34,019 nt of DNA from JAIBJP01 sp035601195. GTDB taxonomy: Bacteria; Actinomycetota; Thermoleophilia; Gaiellales; Gaiellaceae. The translations under genes were made by a program, and so were the position numbers. The DNA is taken from contig DATNOU010000167.1 of the NCBI GenBank assembly GCA_035601195.1, positions 1-34,019 of the forward strand, read 5' to 3'. The notes beneath the pieces are model-generated. The model saw nothing but the letters and a program-made list of their open reading frames with translations. It made no database searches and was not told the DNA's origin. Shown one piece after another: positions 9,817 to 19,209 of this stretch; positions within the stretch are counted from its first letter, which is position 1; each line of letters begins with the position of its first letter.

Positions 9817-11259
9817 CTAGCCGCCGGGTTTTGCCTCGACAATCGTGGGTCCGGCCGGTCCCTCACCGAATAGCGGACCCATGTCGAGGAGAGTCGAGAA
9901 GGCGGCGGGGTCGAGGCCGCTCATGGTCGAGATGTCGTCGGCCTCGAGAAGGATGGCCGCCGGTGCCGGTGCCTTGCCGCCCGGCGGGCTCCATGCGCCT
10001 ACGTCGAAGCTGAGGTCGGTCTGGCGTTTCCACGCGAGCAAATAGGGATACGGGTTCACGACCCCGTCGTAGCCCTTCCAGAGGAGCTCGACCGGGTGCA
10101 CCTCGAAGTGGAGGTGCGGTGGCGTTCCCTCGGCGTCGCCTGTCGTCCCGACGAAGCCGATCACGTCGCCGGCGTGGACGTGCGCCCCGTCACGCGCGAG
10201 CGGCGAGAAGGCGGAGAGATGGGCGTGGTAGAACTCGTTCCCCTGCAGGTCTCGGAGCCAGAAGCGGTTTCCCCCGACGGTGTTCCACCCGACGAGGGAG
10301 AGCGTCCCGTCCGCGACCGCGAGGATCGGAGCTCCCTTCGGGGCGAAGATGTCGTTGCCGTGGTGCCACACTGTGTCGGCCCGCGGAGCGCCGAAGTCGT
10401 CGCTGAACGACGAGGGCCCGTAGACGGGGAAGACGTAGCCCTTGTTCGTCAGTTGGGGCTTCACGCCGGGCGGCGTCGGATGGACGACCGGCGGAGGCGC
10501 CGAATCCGGAGGTGCATGAGTGGGCGCCGGTTGGGGTAGCGGCTGCGGGAGCGCCGGCGAGCCCTTCAACGCGGTCGCGGCCGCCTCCGCATAGCCGACG
10601 AAGATCTCGGTGCCCGCCGGAAGCCCGCCGTGGTCGGCGGTCAGGCGGACGTGGATGCCCGTTACGAACCCGCGGTGGCCTTTTCTCGTGGTGGTGTTCT
10701 GGCGGACGACAGCCTGCTCGAGGAGCGTCGCGTAGCCCCAGTCTCCGAGCGGGACGCGCGCATTGATCTCGGCCGCCAGGGGTTGCCCCAACACCGTCAG
10801 GTTCGTGAGAGTGGACTCGGCCAGGCTGCCCCCGGCGGCCCTCGAGGTCGCGTGGGAGGTGGCGCGAAGATCGACGGAATCGGCGGTGAGCTCGCCACCG
10901 AACAGCGACACTCCGCTGACAGACGTGACCGCTCGCCCGATGCCACGGCCGCCGGTCCCGGTCGCCTGCGTCCCGGCCGCAATTTCGCCGACAGAGATTG
11001 CGCCGCTCGCGTGGGCCCAGCTGACGAGCGAAGCAGCGGCCCGAGGCGGCGACGAGATCGCTCCGGCGGTGACGGTGTCCTGCCCGGGCACGACAACACG
11101 CACGCCGAAGGAACTCGCCGAGGCCGCGGCCTGGGAGGCGGCCGCTCCCGCAGAGCCGCCAGCCGCGAGCGCCACCAAGGCGAGCATGACCCCAAGGGCG
11201 ATCCTCGCTCGCACGAATAGGAGGTTATCGCTGTACACGGCCAGTTTGCTATCGGTCAT
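9817..11259 (-). CDS. Secreted M23-family metallopeptidase with long N-terminal beta domain
   Basis: 480 residues. A signal or anchor helix lies at about 19-36 (IALGVMLALVALAAGG), followed by a Ser/Ala/Gly/Thr-rich beta domain (about 48-230) resembling surface-anchor domains, a proline-rich linker (about 234-267), and the LytM/M23 domain (about 274-405). The zinc ligands are visible: His299 and Asp303 in HHGND, and His384 in HLHFE with His347 and His382 as catalytic histidines. M23 enzymes cut peptide cross-bridges of peptidoglycan, or activate amidases when inactive; all ligands are present here. A tail of about 75 residues follows. ATG at 11259 is chosen because AAGGAA stands just before it; the frame upstream only mirrors acs. 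The start lies 12 bp from that of divergent acs. Confidence 0.9.
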   Translation of the reverse strand: MTDSKLAVYSDNLLFVRARIALGVMLALVALAAGGSAGAAASQAAASASSFGVRVVVPGQDTVTAGAISSPPRAAASLVSWAHASGAISVGEIAAGTQATGTGGRGIGRAVTSVSGVSLFGGELTADSVDLRATSHATSRAAGGSLAESTLTNLTVLGQPLAAEINARVPLGDWGYATLLEQAVVRQNTTTRKGHRGFVTGIHVRLTADHGGLPAGTEIFVGYAEAAATALKGSPALPQPLPQPAPTHAPPDSAPPPVVHPTPPGVKPQLTNKGYVFPVYGPSSFSDDFGAPRADTVWHHGNDIFAPKGAPILAVADGTLSLVGWNTVGGNRFWLRDLQGNEFYHAHLSAFSPLARDGAHVHAGDVIGFVGTTGDAEGTPPHLHFEVHPVELLWKGYDGVVNPYPYLLAWKRQTDLSFDVGAWSPPGGKAPAPAAILLEADDISTMSGLDPAAFSTLLDMGPLFGEGPAGPTIVEAKPGG

Positions 11260-11271
11260 ATTTCCTTCCGT
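11260..11271. promoter_or_regulatory. 12-bp divergent spacer between M23 gene and acs
   Basis: Only 12 bp separate the two start codons. The M23 gene uses the ribosome binding site AAGGAA inside the spacer, so its promoter must lie within the first codons of acs. For acs no ribosome binding site is seen; TATTTC (11259-11264), 7 nt before the ATG, is a candidate -10 for a leaderless transcript and overlaps the M23 start codon. Confidence 0.35.
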
Positions 11272-13245
<1,974 letters not shown>

Positions 13246-13248
13246 TCA

Positions 13249-13629
13249 CTAGCCCAGGTCGCGGGCGAAGCGGCGGAAGCGCTCGCGGGCGTCGTCGTCC
13301 GGCCCCACAGGCTCCTCCTCGGCGAGCTTCGGATCCGCCGCGACTTCTCGGGCCACGCGCTTCACCTCTTCAGCCGCGGCCTGGCGGTGCTTCGGATCGG
13401 CCAGAAGCTCGTCGACCCAGGTACGCGATCCCTCGGGCTGAACGTCGTGATCGACGAGCAGGCTGCCGAGCAGGATGCCGACCCGGATATAGGCGAACGT
13501 GCGAAAGGCCAGCTGGCGGCGGGGCGAGGCGACCATGGCGGCGAGCTCCTCGTCCTCCTCGTGGAGGCTGGCCACGAATTCGCCGATCGGCTCCTCGACG
13601 AGCGGAAGCCAGATGTCGTCGTCCGCCAT
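13249..13629 (-). CDS. Conserved-looking protein of unknown function
   Basis: 126 residues, acidic (MADDDIWLPLVEEPIGEF, DEELAAMV, EEEPVGPDDD), mostly predicted helix and with no signal peptide. One moderately hydrophobic stretch, FAYIRVGILLGSLLVDHDV (about 45-63), is too polar at its ends to be a certain membrane helix. I recognise no family. It starts 9 bp after the second TauE/SafE half gene and is the last gene of that three-gene unit, so it could be a cytoplasmic partner of the transporter. Its stop lies 3 bp from the acs stop. The codon usage matches its neighbours, so I take it to be a real gene. Confidence 0.75.
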   Translation of the reverse strand: MADDDIWLPLVEEPIGEFVASLHEEDEELAAMVASPRRQLAFRTFAYIRVGILLGSLLVDHDVQPEGSRTWVDELLADPKHRQAAAEEVKRVAREVAADPKLAEEEPVGPDDDARERFRRFARDLG

Positions 13630-13638
13630 GCCCCGATT

Positions 13639-14001
13639 CTAGTGTCGGATCGACCAGGCGAGCCGAGTCGCGATGACCACGAGCAACCCCGCAAACAGGC
13701 GCCGCAAGGTCTCGTCCGAAAGCCTGTCGGCGAGAACGACTCCGCCCACGACGCCGATCGCCGAGACGAGGCCGATTGTCAAGGCAGCCCTCCAGCGGAC
13801 GTGTCCGTAGCGGTCCTGACGCCACGCACCCACCGCGACGACCGGGATGATCGCCGCCAGCGAGGTGGCTTGAGCCTCGAGATGGGTGAGCCCGACGACC
13901 AGAGAAAGGGTCGGCACGAACAGGATGCCGCCGCCGACGCCGAACATCCCTGAGAGAACGCCTGCGGCAAACCCCAGGAAAACGACCAGCACGAGCGTCA
14001 T
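13639..14001 (-). CDS. Half-size TauE/SafE (TSUP) permease, second subunit
   Basis: 120 residues with four predicted membrane helices. It opens with FLGFAAGVLSGMFGVGGGIL, the GxFGVGGG signature that starts each half of a normal eight-helix TauE/SafE protein (about 250 residues). TSUP proteins move sulfur-containing or other organic anions such as sulfite, sulfoacetate or taurine products. Here only one half is encoded. Its ATG overlaps the stop of the upstream half gene (ATGA at 14001-13998), so the two halves should be made in equal amounts and probably form a heterodimer. Substrate unknown. Confidence 0.88.
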   Translation of the reverse strand: MTLVLVVFLGFAAGVLSGMFGVGGGILFVPTLSLVVGLTHLEAQATSLAAIIPVVAVGAWRQDRYGHVRWRAALTIGLVSAIGVVGGVVLADRLSDETLRRLFAGLLVVIATRLAWSIRH

Positions 14002-14366
14002 TCGAAGAAGAGCCTCGCGGCGATCGCGAGCAAGAGAACGCTGAAGAGCCCGGCTAGGAGCCGGGAGGCGACGCGCTGCTGGAGCCAGATCCCCGCGAGA
14101 GTGCCCGCCATGGCCGGAAGCCCGACGACGACGGCGTCGGCCCAGCTCACCTCGCCGAGCACACCGAACGCGACCATTCCGAAGAGCGCCGTGATTCCGA
14201 TCGCAGCGAGCGAAGTGCCCGTCGCGACCATCGGGGCGAAACCCGCGAGCAAGACCAGGAGAGGCACGACGATGGCGCCTCCGCCGACGCCGAATAGCGC
14301 GCTGAAGAAGCCCGCCGCGACCCCGATGCCGATGTACACAGTCCTCGATCGGAGCGCGCGCGGCAC
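13998..14366 (-). CDS. Half-size TauE/SafE (TSUP) permease, first subunit
   Basis: 122 residues from GTG at 14366. It reads VYIGIGVAAGFFSALFGVGG and has the same GxFGVGGG loop and four membrane helices as the next gene, with VATGTSLAAIGITALFGM matching QATSLAAIIPVVAVG there. Thus two homologous half proteins replace one duplicated protein. The GTG is preferred because GAGAAT stands 6 nt before it, and a GGGAG is also present 9 nt upstream; the open frame continues further upstream but only as the antisense of otsB. First gene of a unit with the second half and the 126-residue protein. Confidence 0.85.
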   Translation of the reverse strand: MPRALRSRTVYIGIGVAAGFFSALFGVGGGAIVVPLLVLLAGFAPMVATGTSLAAIGITALFGMVAFGVLGEVSWADAVVVGLPAMAGTLAGIWLQQRVASRLLAGLFSVLLLAIAARLFFE

Positions 14367-14384
14367 GGTCGTATTCTCCCGCTC
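14367..14384. promoter_or_regulatory. Overlapping divergent promoters, TauE/SafE half gene / otsB
   Basis: The starts are 18 bp apart. TATTCT (+, 14372-14377) sits 7 nt before the otsB ATG, and GAGAAT (minus, 14378-14373) sits 6 nt before the GTG of the permease gene. The two hexamers overlap over five base pairs, being read from opposite strands. Neither start of otsB shows a ribosome binding site. Confidence 0.5.
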
Positions 14385-15101
14385 ATGACGGCCGACCTGC
14401 TCGCGCCGCTCCAGGAAGCTCCCGAGCGAAGCGCGCTCATCTTCGACGTGGACGGGACACTGGCCCCGATCGCGTCGCGGCCCGAGCTCGCGGAGGTACC
14501 GCCGGCGACGAAAGCGGAGCTCGAACGGCTGGCGGGCCGGTATCTCCTCGTCGCCTTCGTGAGCGGTCGAAGCGGCGAGGAAGCCAGACGGCTTGTGGGG
14601 CTCGGCGGGGTTCGGTACGTCGGCAACCACGGCCTCGAGCTCGATCCAAGCGCACATGAGCTCCAAGCGCAGATCGCTGCGTTCCGGGACACCGTGGAGC
14701 GCAGGGTGGAGGACAAGGGCCTGACGCTCTCCTACCACTTCCGCGAGGCTCGCGACGAGGCCGAAGCACGCGCTGAGCTCGAGGAGATCGCCCGTCGCGC
14801 CGCTGCCGCAGGCCTGGTTCCACGCTGGGGCCGCAAAGTGCTCGAGATTCGTCCGGCCGTGAAGGCCGACAAGGGCACCGCGGTGCAGGAGCTCATCCGG
14901 GAGGCCGGCGCCCGGCGGGCGCTCTACGCGGGGGACGACACCACCGACCTGGACGCCTTCGCGGCCCTGGCCGACGCGAGCCTCGAGCATGTCGTCCGCG
15001 TGGCTGTTTCCTCGGAGGAGGCCCCGCCAGGCCTCGCAGCGGCCGCGGATCTGGTCGTGGGCGGCACGGCGGGACTGGCGCGAATCCTGGCCCAGCTCTA
15101 G
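14385..15101 (+). CDS. otsB: Trehalose-6-phosphate phosphatase
   Basis: 238 residues, HAD superfamily with the cap of the OtsB family. Motif I is DVDGTLAPI (Asp21 nucleophile, Asp23 general acid), motif II includes FVSGR, the family block YVGNHGLEL follows, and motif IV is GDDTTDLDAF (183-192). KADKGTAVQEL carries the motif III lysine. It removes phosphate from trehalose 6-phosphate to give trehalose, a stress protectant, in the cytoplasm. No trehalose-6-phosphate synthase gene is in the window, so otsB stands alone here. The ATG is 7 nt after TATTCT, suggesting a leaderless mRNA. A small GCGCC/GGCGC hairpin (15101-15120) follows the stop. Confidence 0.94.
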   Translation: MTADLLAPLQEAPERSALIFDVDGTLAPIASRPELAEVPPATKAELERLAGRYLLVAFVSGRSGEEARRLVGLGGVRYVGNHGLELDPSAHELQAQIAAFRDTVERRVEDKGLTLSYHFREARDEAEARAELEEIARRAAAAGLVPRWGRKVLEIRPAVKADKGTAVQELIREAGARRALYAGDDTTDLDAFAALADASLEHVVRVAVSSEEAPPGLAAAADLVVGGTAGLARILAQL

Positions 15102-15134
15102 CGCCGGCTACGTTTGGCGCGGGGTGCGTGAAGG

Positions 15135-15146
15135 TAGACAGCCTTC
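15135..15146 (+). promoter_or_regulatory. Leaderless-type -10 element of zinc metallopeptidase gene
   Basis: TAGACA (15135-15140) is followed by six bases and the GTG start at 15147. The last base departs from TAnnnT, so this is a weaker example of the pattern. The only purine-rich tract (GAAGG, 15130-15134) overlaps the region, so a short leader cannot be excluded. Confidence 0.35.
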
Positions 15147-16034
15147 GTGCGCTTTCGGCGTCGTGCCCGGCTGGATCCGGGCCAGGTAACCGACGTACGC
15201 GGTCGCCGCATGAGCCCTGGTGGGGTCGCGGTCGGCGGCGGCGGGCTCGGCCTTGTCGGTCTCCTGATCTACATCGTCATCTCACTGCTTTCGGGAGGAG
15301 GTGGCCTAGGTCAGCTGGGCCCCCTCGAGGACCAGCGCGTCGGCCAGGGCGACACACCGTCCGAGGTCTCACAGGAGTGCCGCACAGGAGCGGACGCGAA
15401 CCAGCGGCAGGACTGTCGGATCGTCGGGGTGGTCAACAACGTGCAGGAGTTCTGGGACGGAGTCTTCCAGCGGAGCGACAGCCAGTACGAATATGTCGAC
15501 ACCGTTTTCTTCACGGACCAGGTGCAGACGGGTTGCGGCTTCGCGAGCTCGCAGGTCGGCCCGTTCTACTGCCCACGCGACAAGCTCGTCTATATCGACT
15601 TGGGCTTCTTCGACGAGCTCTCGTCGCGCTTCGGCGCGAAGGACACGCCGTTCGTCGAGGCCTACGTGATCGCTCATGAGTACGGCCACCATGTTCAGGA
15701 CCTGCTCGGCGTCCTCGGCCAGATAGGTAACGACACGCAGGGGCCTGAGAGCCGGGCGGTCCGCTCAGAGCTGCAGGCCGACTGCTACGCGGGCGTCTGG
15801 GCCGCTCATGCGGTGGACACAGATGTAATCGTCGATCTGACGCAGACCGACATCAACGACGGCCTCGACGCAGCGGCGGCGATCGGGGACGACCGGATCC
15901 AAGAGAAGGCGCAGGGACAGGTCAATCCGGAAACGTGGACGCATGGATCCTCCGAGCAACGCAGGAGGTGGTTCTCGCGGGGCTACGAGAACGGCAGTCC
16001 CGCCGCTTGCGACACCTTCTCGGGCTCGATCTAA
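15147..16034 (+). CDS. YpfJ-type neutral zinc metallopeptidase
   Basis: 295 residues. N-terminal arginine-rich RFRRRARLDPGQVTDVRGRR is the standard opening of the YpfJ/KPN_02809 family, followed by a glycine-rich membrane helix (about 26-49). The extracytoplasmic domain contains HEYGHHVQ (His177, Glu178, His181), the zinc-binding HExxH motif, and a later Glu in SELQADCYAGVWA that would be the third ligand. Cys78/Cys90 and Cys130/Cys142 could form disulfides. The protein is probably a membrane-anchored peptidase facing outward; substrates of this family are not known. The GTG at 15147 is chosen since the conserved family start aligns there. Its stop (TAA, 16032-16034) overlaps the convergent decarboxylase stop. 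Confidence 0.93.
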   Translation: MRFRRRARLDPGQVTDVRGRRMSPGGVAVGGGGLGLVGLLIYIVISLLSGGGGLGQLGPLEDQRVGQGDTPSEVSQECRTGADANQRQDCRIVGVVNNVQEFWDGVFQRSDSQYEYVDTVFFTDQVQTGCGFASSQVGPFYCPRDKLVYIDLGFFDELSSRFGAKDTPFVEAYVIAHEYGHHVQDLLGVLGQIGNDTQGPESRAVRSELQADCYAGVWAAHAVDTDVIVDLTQTDINDGLDAAAAIGDDRIQEKAQGQVNPETWTHGSSEQRRRWFSRGYENGSPAACDTFSGSI

Positions 16035-17413
16035 ATCGTCGCTGCTTCGCGCAGGACCTCCCAAGCCCTCTCGACGTCCGCCTCGGTGGTGCGTACGTTG
16101 CCCACCGCGAGCCTGAGCACGTAGCGCCCGTTCAGGCGCGTATGCGAGAGAAACACCTCGCCGGTCTCGTTCACCTTTCGTAGCAGCGCCTCGTTCTCGT
16201 CGTCCTCACCTCGCCGGCGGAAGCAGACGACCGAGAACTGATACGGGGCGATCACCTCCCAGTCCGGATCCGCCTCCACCCAGGATGCAAAGAGCCGCGC
16301 GAGCCGGACGTGCTCCCGGATGAGCTCCTGCAAGCCCTCGCGGCCGTAAGACCTCATCACCGCCCAGAGCTTGAGAGCGCGGAAGCGGCGGCCGAGGGCG
16401 GGCCCGTAGTCCTTGAGGTCGGTGACCCCCGAGGCCCGCTCGGGCATGTACTCCGGATCGGCCGAAAAGGCTCTGAAGAGAGCATCGGGCCGGCGCGTCC
16501 AGAGCGCGGAGCAATCCACGGGCGTGAAGAGCCACTTGTGCGGGTTGACGACGATCGAATCGGCGCGATCAGCGCCCGCGAGCGCCCAGCGAAACTCTTC
16601 ACAGACGGCCGCGGAGCCGGAGTAGGCCGCGTCGACATGGAGCCATGCGCCGGCCTGCTCGCACAGGTCGGCGATCTCCGGGACCGGGTCGACGGACGTC
16701 GTCGAGGTCGTCCCCGCTGTGGCGACCACTGCGGCGGCTCCCTCGATCTCCGCGGCGAGCGCGTCGGGGCGGAGACGGAACTCGCCGTCGACGGGCAACA
16801 GCCGGCATTCGAGCCCCACCAGGCGCGCAGCCTTCGCCACGGAGAAGTTCGCCTGCTCCGAGGTGAGAACCGCCCCACCCGGGCGGAGCTCGCGGGCCGC
16901 GGCGAGCGCGGCGACCGTCGCGGTCGAGGCCGTGTCCTCGATGTGTCCGTGGAGACCTTCAGGCAGGCCGAGGAGCTGGCGAAGCCAGTCGAGCGCCAGC
17001 TCCTCCAGCTCGGTGGCGGCCGGAGACGTCGTCCAAAGCATCGCGTTGACGTTGAGGGCGGCAATCAAGAGCTCGGCGAGGATTCCCGGCTCGGAGCCGG
17101 AGATGGCGAAGTAGCCGAAGAACCGCGGGTGATTCCAATGGGTGATCCCCGGGAGCAGAAGCTCGTCCAGATCGGCAAGGACTTCTGCAAAAGGCTCCCC
17201 GCGATCGGGCGGCGAGGCTGGAAGCTTTCCGCGGATCTCGCCCGGCTGCACCCGAGCCTGCACGGGCAGGTCTCGCACGCGCTCGAGGTAGTCCGCCACC
17301 CAGGCGACCGCCGCCTCGCCGTCCCGGCGAAACTGCTCCCCCGTCGAATCTGGCTTGTGTTTCACGGGCACAAAGTCTTCGTTGGGCTCTCTTTGCTCAT
17401 TCAAGCGGTCCAC
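16031..17413 (-). CDS. PLP-dependent group II (aromatic amino acid type) decarboxylase
   Basis: 460 residues, fold type I. The signature VNPHKWLF carries the PLP-lysine Lys293, HVDAAYSG carries Asp261 which binds the pyridine nitrogen, and THWNHPRFFGYF (about 91-102) corresponds to the substrate-pocket segment of aromatic-L-amino-acid decarboxylases. TASTATVAALAAAR includes the phosphate-binding Ser/Thr. The natural substrate (tyrosine, tryptophan, DOPA, phenylalanine, or aspartate/glutamate in related enzymes) cannot be told from sequence alone; similar actinobacterial proteins are often annotated as tyrosine or aspartate aminotransferase-like decarboxylases. GTG start at 17413 is backed by GAGGA 5 nt upstream. 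It lies 54 bp after polX on the same strand. Confidence 0.9.
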   Translation of the reverse strand: MDRLNEQREPNEDFVPVKHKPDSTGEQFRRDGEAAVAWVADYLERVRDLPVQARVQPGEIRGKLPASPPDRGEPFAEVLADLDELLLPGITHWNHPRFFGYFAISGSEPGILAELLIAALNVNAMLWTTSPAATELEELALDWLRQLLGLPEGLHGHIEDTASTATVAALAAARELRPGGAVLTSEQANFSVAKAARLVGLECRLLPVDGEFRLRPDALAAEIEGAAAVVATAGTTSTTSVDPVPEIADLCEQAGAWLHVDAAYSGSAAVCEEFRWALAGADRADSIVVNPHKWLFTPVDCSALWTRRPDALFRAFSADPEYMPERASGVTDLKDYGPALGRRFRALKLWAVMRSYGREGLQELIREHVRLARLFASWVEADPDWEVIAPYQFSVVCFRRRGEDDENEALLRKVNETGEVFLSHTRLNGRYVLRLAVGNVRTTEADVERAWEVLREAATI

Positions 17414-17467
17414 GTTGTCCTCTTCGGACCTTCGAGAGGCTTGTGCGTGTGGAACACAATCTCGCTC

Positions 17468-19192
17468 TCACGGCTTCTTCATCAGCTTCCTGACCTCACG
17501 CCACGGGCGCGCGTTCACGATCCGGTCAGCGGTCAGCCAGCCGCGCCGTGCCTGCGCCACTCCGAGGCCAAGGTAGTCCAGCTCGTGCACCCGGTGGGCG
17601 TCGGTCGAGATGACGATGCGCACTCCCGCTTCCGCTGCGGCGCGCGCATGCGTATCGATGAGATCGAGCCGATCGGGCTGCGAGTTGATCTCCAGAAAAG
17701 TTCCCGTCTCGACCGCCTTCTCGAGCAGGGCTTCGAAATCGATGTCGTAGGAGTCGCGCCGGTTGATCTTCCGGCCCGTCGGATGACCGATGCAGTCCAC
17801 GTGGGGGTTCTCCATCGCAGTTGCGATCCGCCGGGTGAGCTCCCCGCGCGGCTTGTCGAAACCGGAATGAACCGAGGCCATTACCCAGGCCCTCTCGGCC
17901 AGCGCCTCGTTCGCCACGTCGACCGAGCCGTCCGCGCGGATGTCGACCTCGACACCCGAGAGCACCTCGATCCCGTGGACGCGCTCGTTGAGAGCCGCGA
18001 TCTCCTCCGCCTGCCGCTCCAGACGCCCGTCCTTCAACCGCTTCGCGTGGTCGCAGACGGCGAGGTATCGCCTGCCCAAGGCTCGAGCCGCGAGGACCAT
18101 CTCCTCGAGCGTTCCACGCCCGTCGGACCAGTCGGTGTGCGAGTGGAGGTCGCCTGCCAGGTCCCCGAGCTCCACAAGCCGCGGGAGCGAGCCGTTGCGC
18201 GCGGCGGCCAGCTCGCCACGGTTCTCGCGCAGCTCGGGCGGTATCCACTCGTAGCCGAGGAAGGCGTACAGCTCTTCCTCGTCAGCGGCACGGAAGACGT
18301 CTCCGGTCTCGACGTTCTTCACGCCGTACTCGGAGACCGAGAGCTTCCGCCCGACGGCCTCCTCGCGCAGAGCGACGTTGTGCGCCTTCGATCCGGTGAA
18401 GTGCTGGAGGAGGTTGCCGTAGCTCTCCGGCGGCACGACGCGGAGGTCGAAGCGAAGGCCGTCGTGGGAGACGACTGTGGCCTTCGTCGAGCCTTGAGCG
18501 ACGACCTCGGCGACCCACGGCAGGGCCGCGAAATGAGTGGTGAGGGCGGAGGGATCGCTCGCCGTGGCGATGATGTCGAGGTCGCGTACCGTCTCGCAGC
18601 GGCGGCGTACGCTTCCGGCCTCGGAGACGCGCTCCGCTGCGGGATGCTCGCGCAGCTCCTCCACGGCGCGCTCGACCGCCGGAAGGACGCCGCCCAGCAG
18701 AACACGTCCGCGTTGAGTTACACCGGCCTTCGGCTTCGAGAGCGCCTTGAGTATCTTCTCCTCGGTTTTGGGCCCCAGGCCGGGAAGGCTCGCGAGCAGA
18801 CCGTTCTCGGCTGCAGAACGCAGGTCCGCGGCCGACTGGACACCGAGCTCGGAGTGGAGCTTCCGCGCGGTCTTGGGGCCGAGCCCGGGCACGTGCATCA
18901 CCTCGACCAGCCCGGCGGGCAACTTGTCCCGGAGCTTCGCGATCGCGCTCAGGTCTCCGGTCTCTGAGAACTCGATGATCTTGTTCTGAATCGTCGTCCC
19001 GATCCCCGAGAGGCGAGTCGCCTTGCCGTCGAGAGCCAGCTGCGCCACCGGGACGGCCGACTCCCGGATGCGCGTGGCCGCCCGCCGGTACGCCGTCAAA
19101 CGAAAAGCATCGGCCCCGTCCAGCTCGAGCATGTCTGCGAGGAGCTCGAACTCGTCGGCGAGCTGGGCATTCGAGGGCAGGCCGCGGGCCAC
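17468..19192 (-). CDS. polX: DNA polymerase/3'-5' exonuclease PolX
   Basis: 574 residues, the usual length of bacterial PolX. The N-terminal helix-hairpin-helix domains contain LSGIGTTIQNKI and VPGLGPKTARKL. The family X polymerase active site is GSVRRRCETVRDLDI (193-207, Asp204 and Asp206) with the third Asp249 in RFDLRV. The C-terminal PHP domain (about 345-570) begins GDLHSHTDWSDG and has AVCDHAKR, SGVEVDI, IGHPTGR and STDAHRV, supplying metal ligands for the 3'-5' exonuclease. PolX fills short gaps in base excision repair. GTG at 19192 is chosen: TATCAT stands 6 nt before it and the upstream frame is antisense to the glycosyltransferase gene. LigD in the same window is another repair enzyme but is not adjacent. 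Confidence 0.96.
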   Translation of the reverse strand: MARGLPSNAQLADEFELLADMLELDGADAFRLTAYRRAATRIRESAVPVAQLALDGKATRLSGIGTTIQNKIIEFSETGDLSAIAKLRDKLPAGLVEVMHVPGLGPKTARKLHSELGVQSAADLRSAAENGLLASLPGLGPKTEEKILKALSKPKAGVTQRGRVLLGGVLPAVERAVEELREHPAAERVSEAGSVRRRCETVRDLDIIATASDPSALTTHFAALPWVAEVVAQGSTKATVVSHDGLRFDLRVVPPESYGNLLQHFTGSKAHNVALREEAVGRKLSVSEYGVKNVETGDVFRAADEEELYAFLGYEWIPPELRENRGELAAARNGSLPRLVELGDLAGDLHSHTDWSDGRGTLEEMVLAARALGRRYLAVCDHAKRLKDGRLERQAEEIAALNERVHGIEVLSGVEVDIRADGSVDVANEALAERAWVMASVHSGFDKPRGELTRRIATAMENPHVDCIGHPTGRKINRRDSYDIDFEALLEKAVETGTFLEINSQPDRLDLIDTHARAAAEAGVRIVISTDAHRVHELDYLGLGVAQARRGWLTADRIVNARPWREVRKLMKKP

Positions 19193-19209
19193 GCGGCGAT
19201 GATACGCGG
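19193..19209. promoter_or_regulatory. Overlapping divergent leaderless promoters, polX / glycosyltransferase
   Basis: The starts are 17 bp apart. On the minus strand TATCAT (19204-19199) lies exactly 6 nt before the polX GTG. On the + strand GATGAT (19198-19203) lies exactly 6 nt before the glycosyltransferase GTG. The hexamers overlap by five base pairs. No ribosome binding site is possible for either gene inside the spacer. Confidence 0.55.

Noticed and set aside
16310..18967. A long open frame (885 codons) on the + strand
   Set aside because: It runs antisense through the decarboxylase and polX genes, has low-complexity Arg/Val/Gly-rich composition typical of GC-rich shadow frames, and shows no domain.
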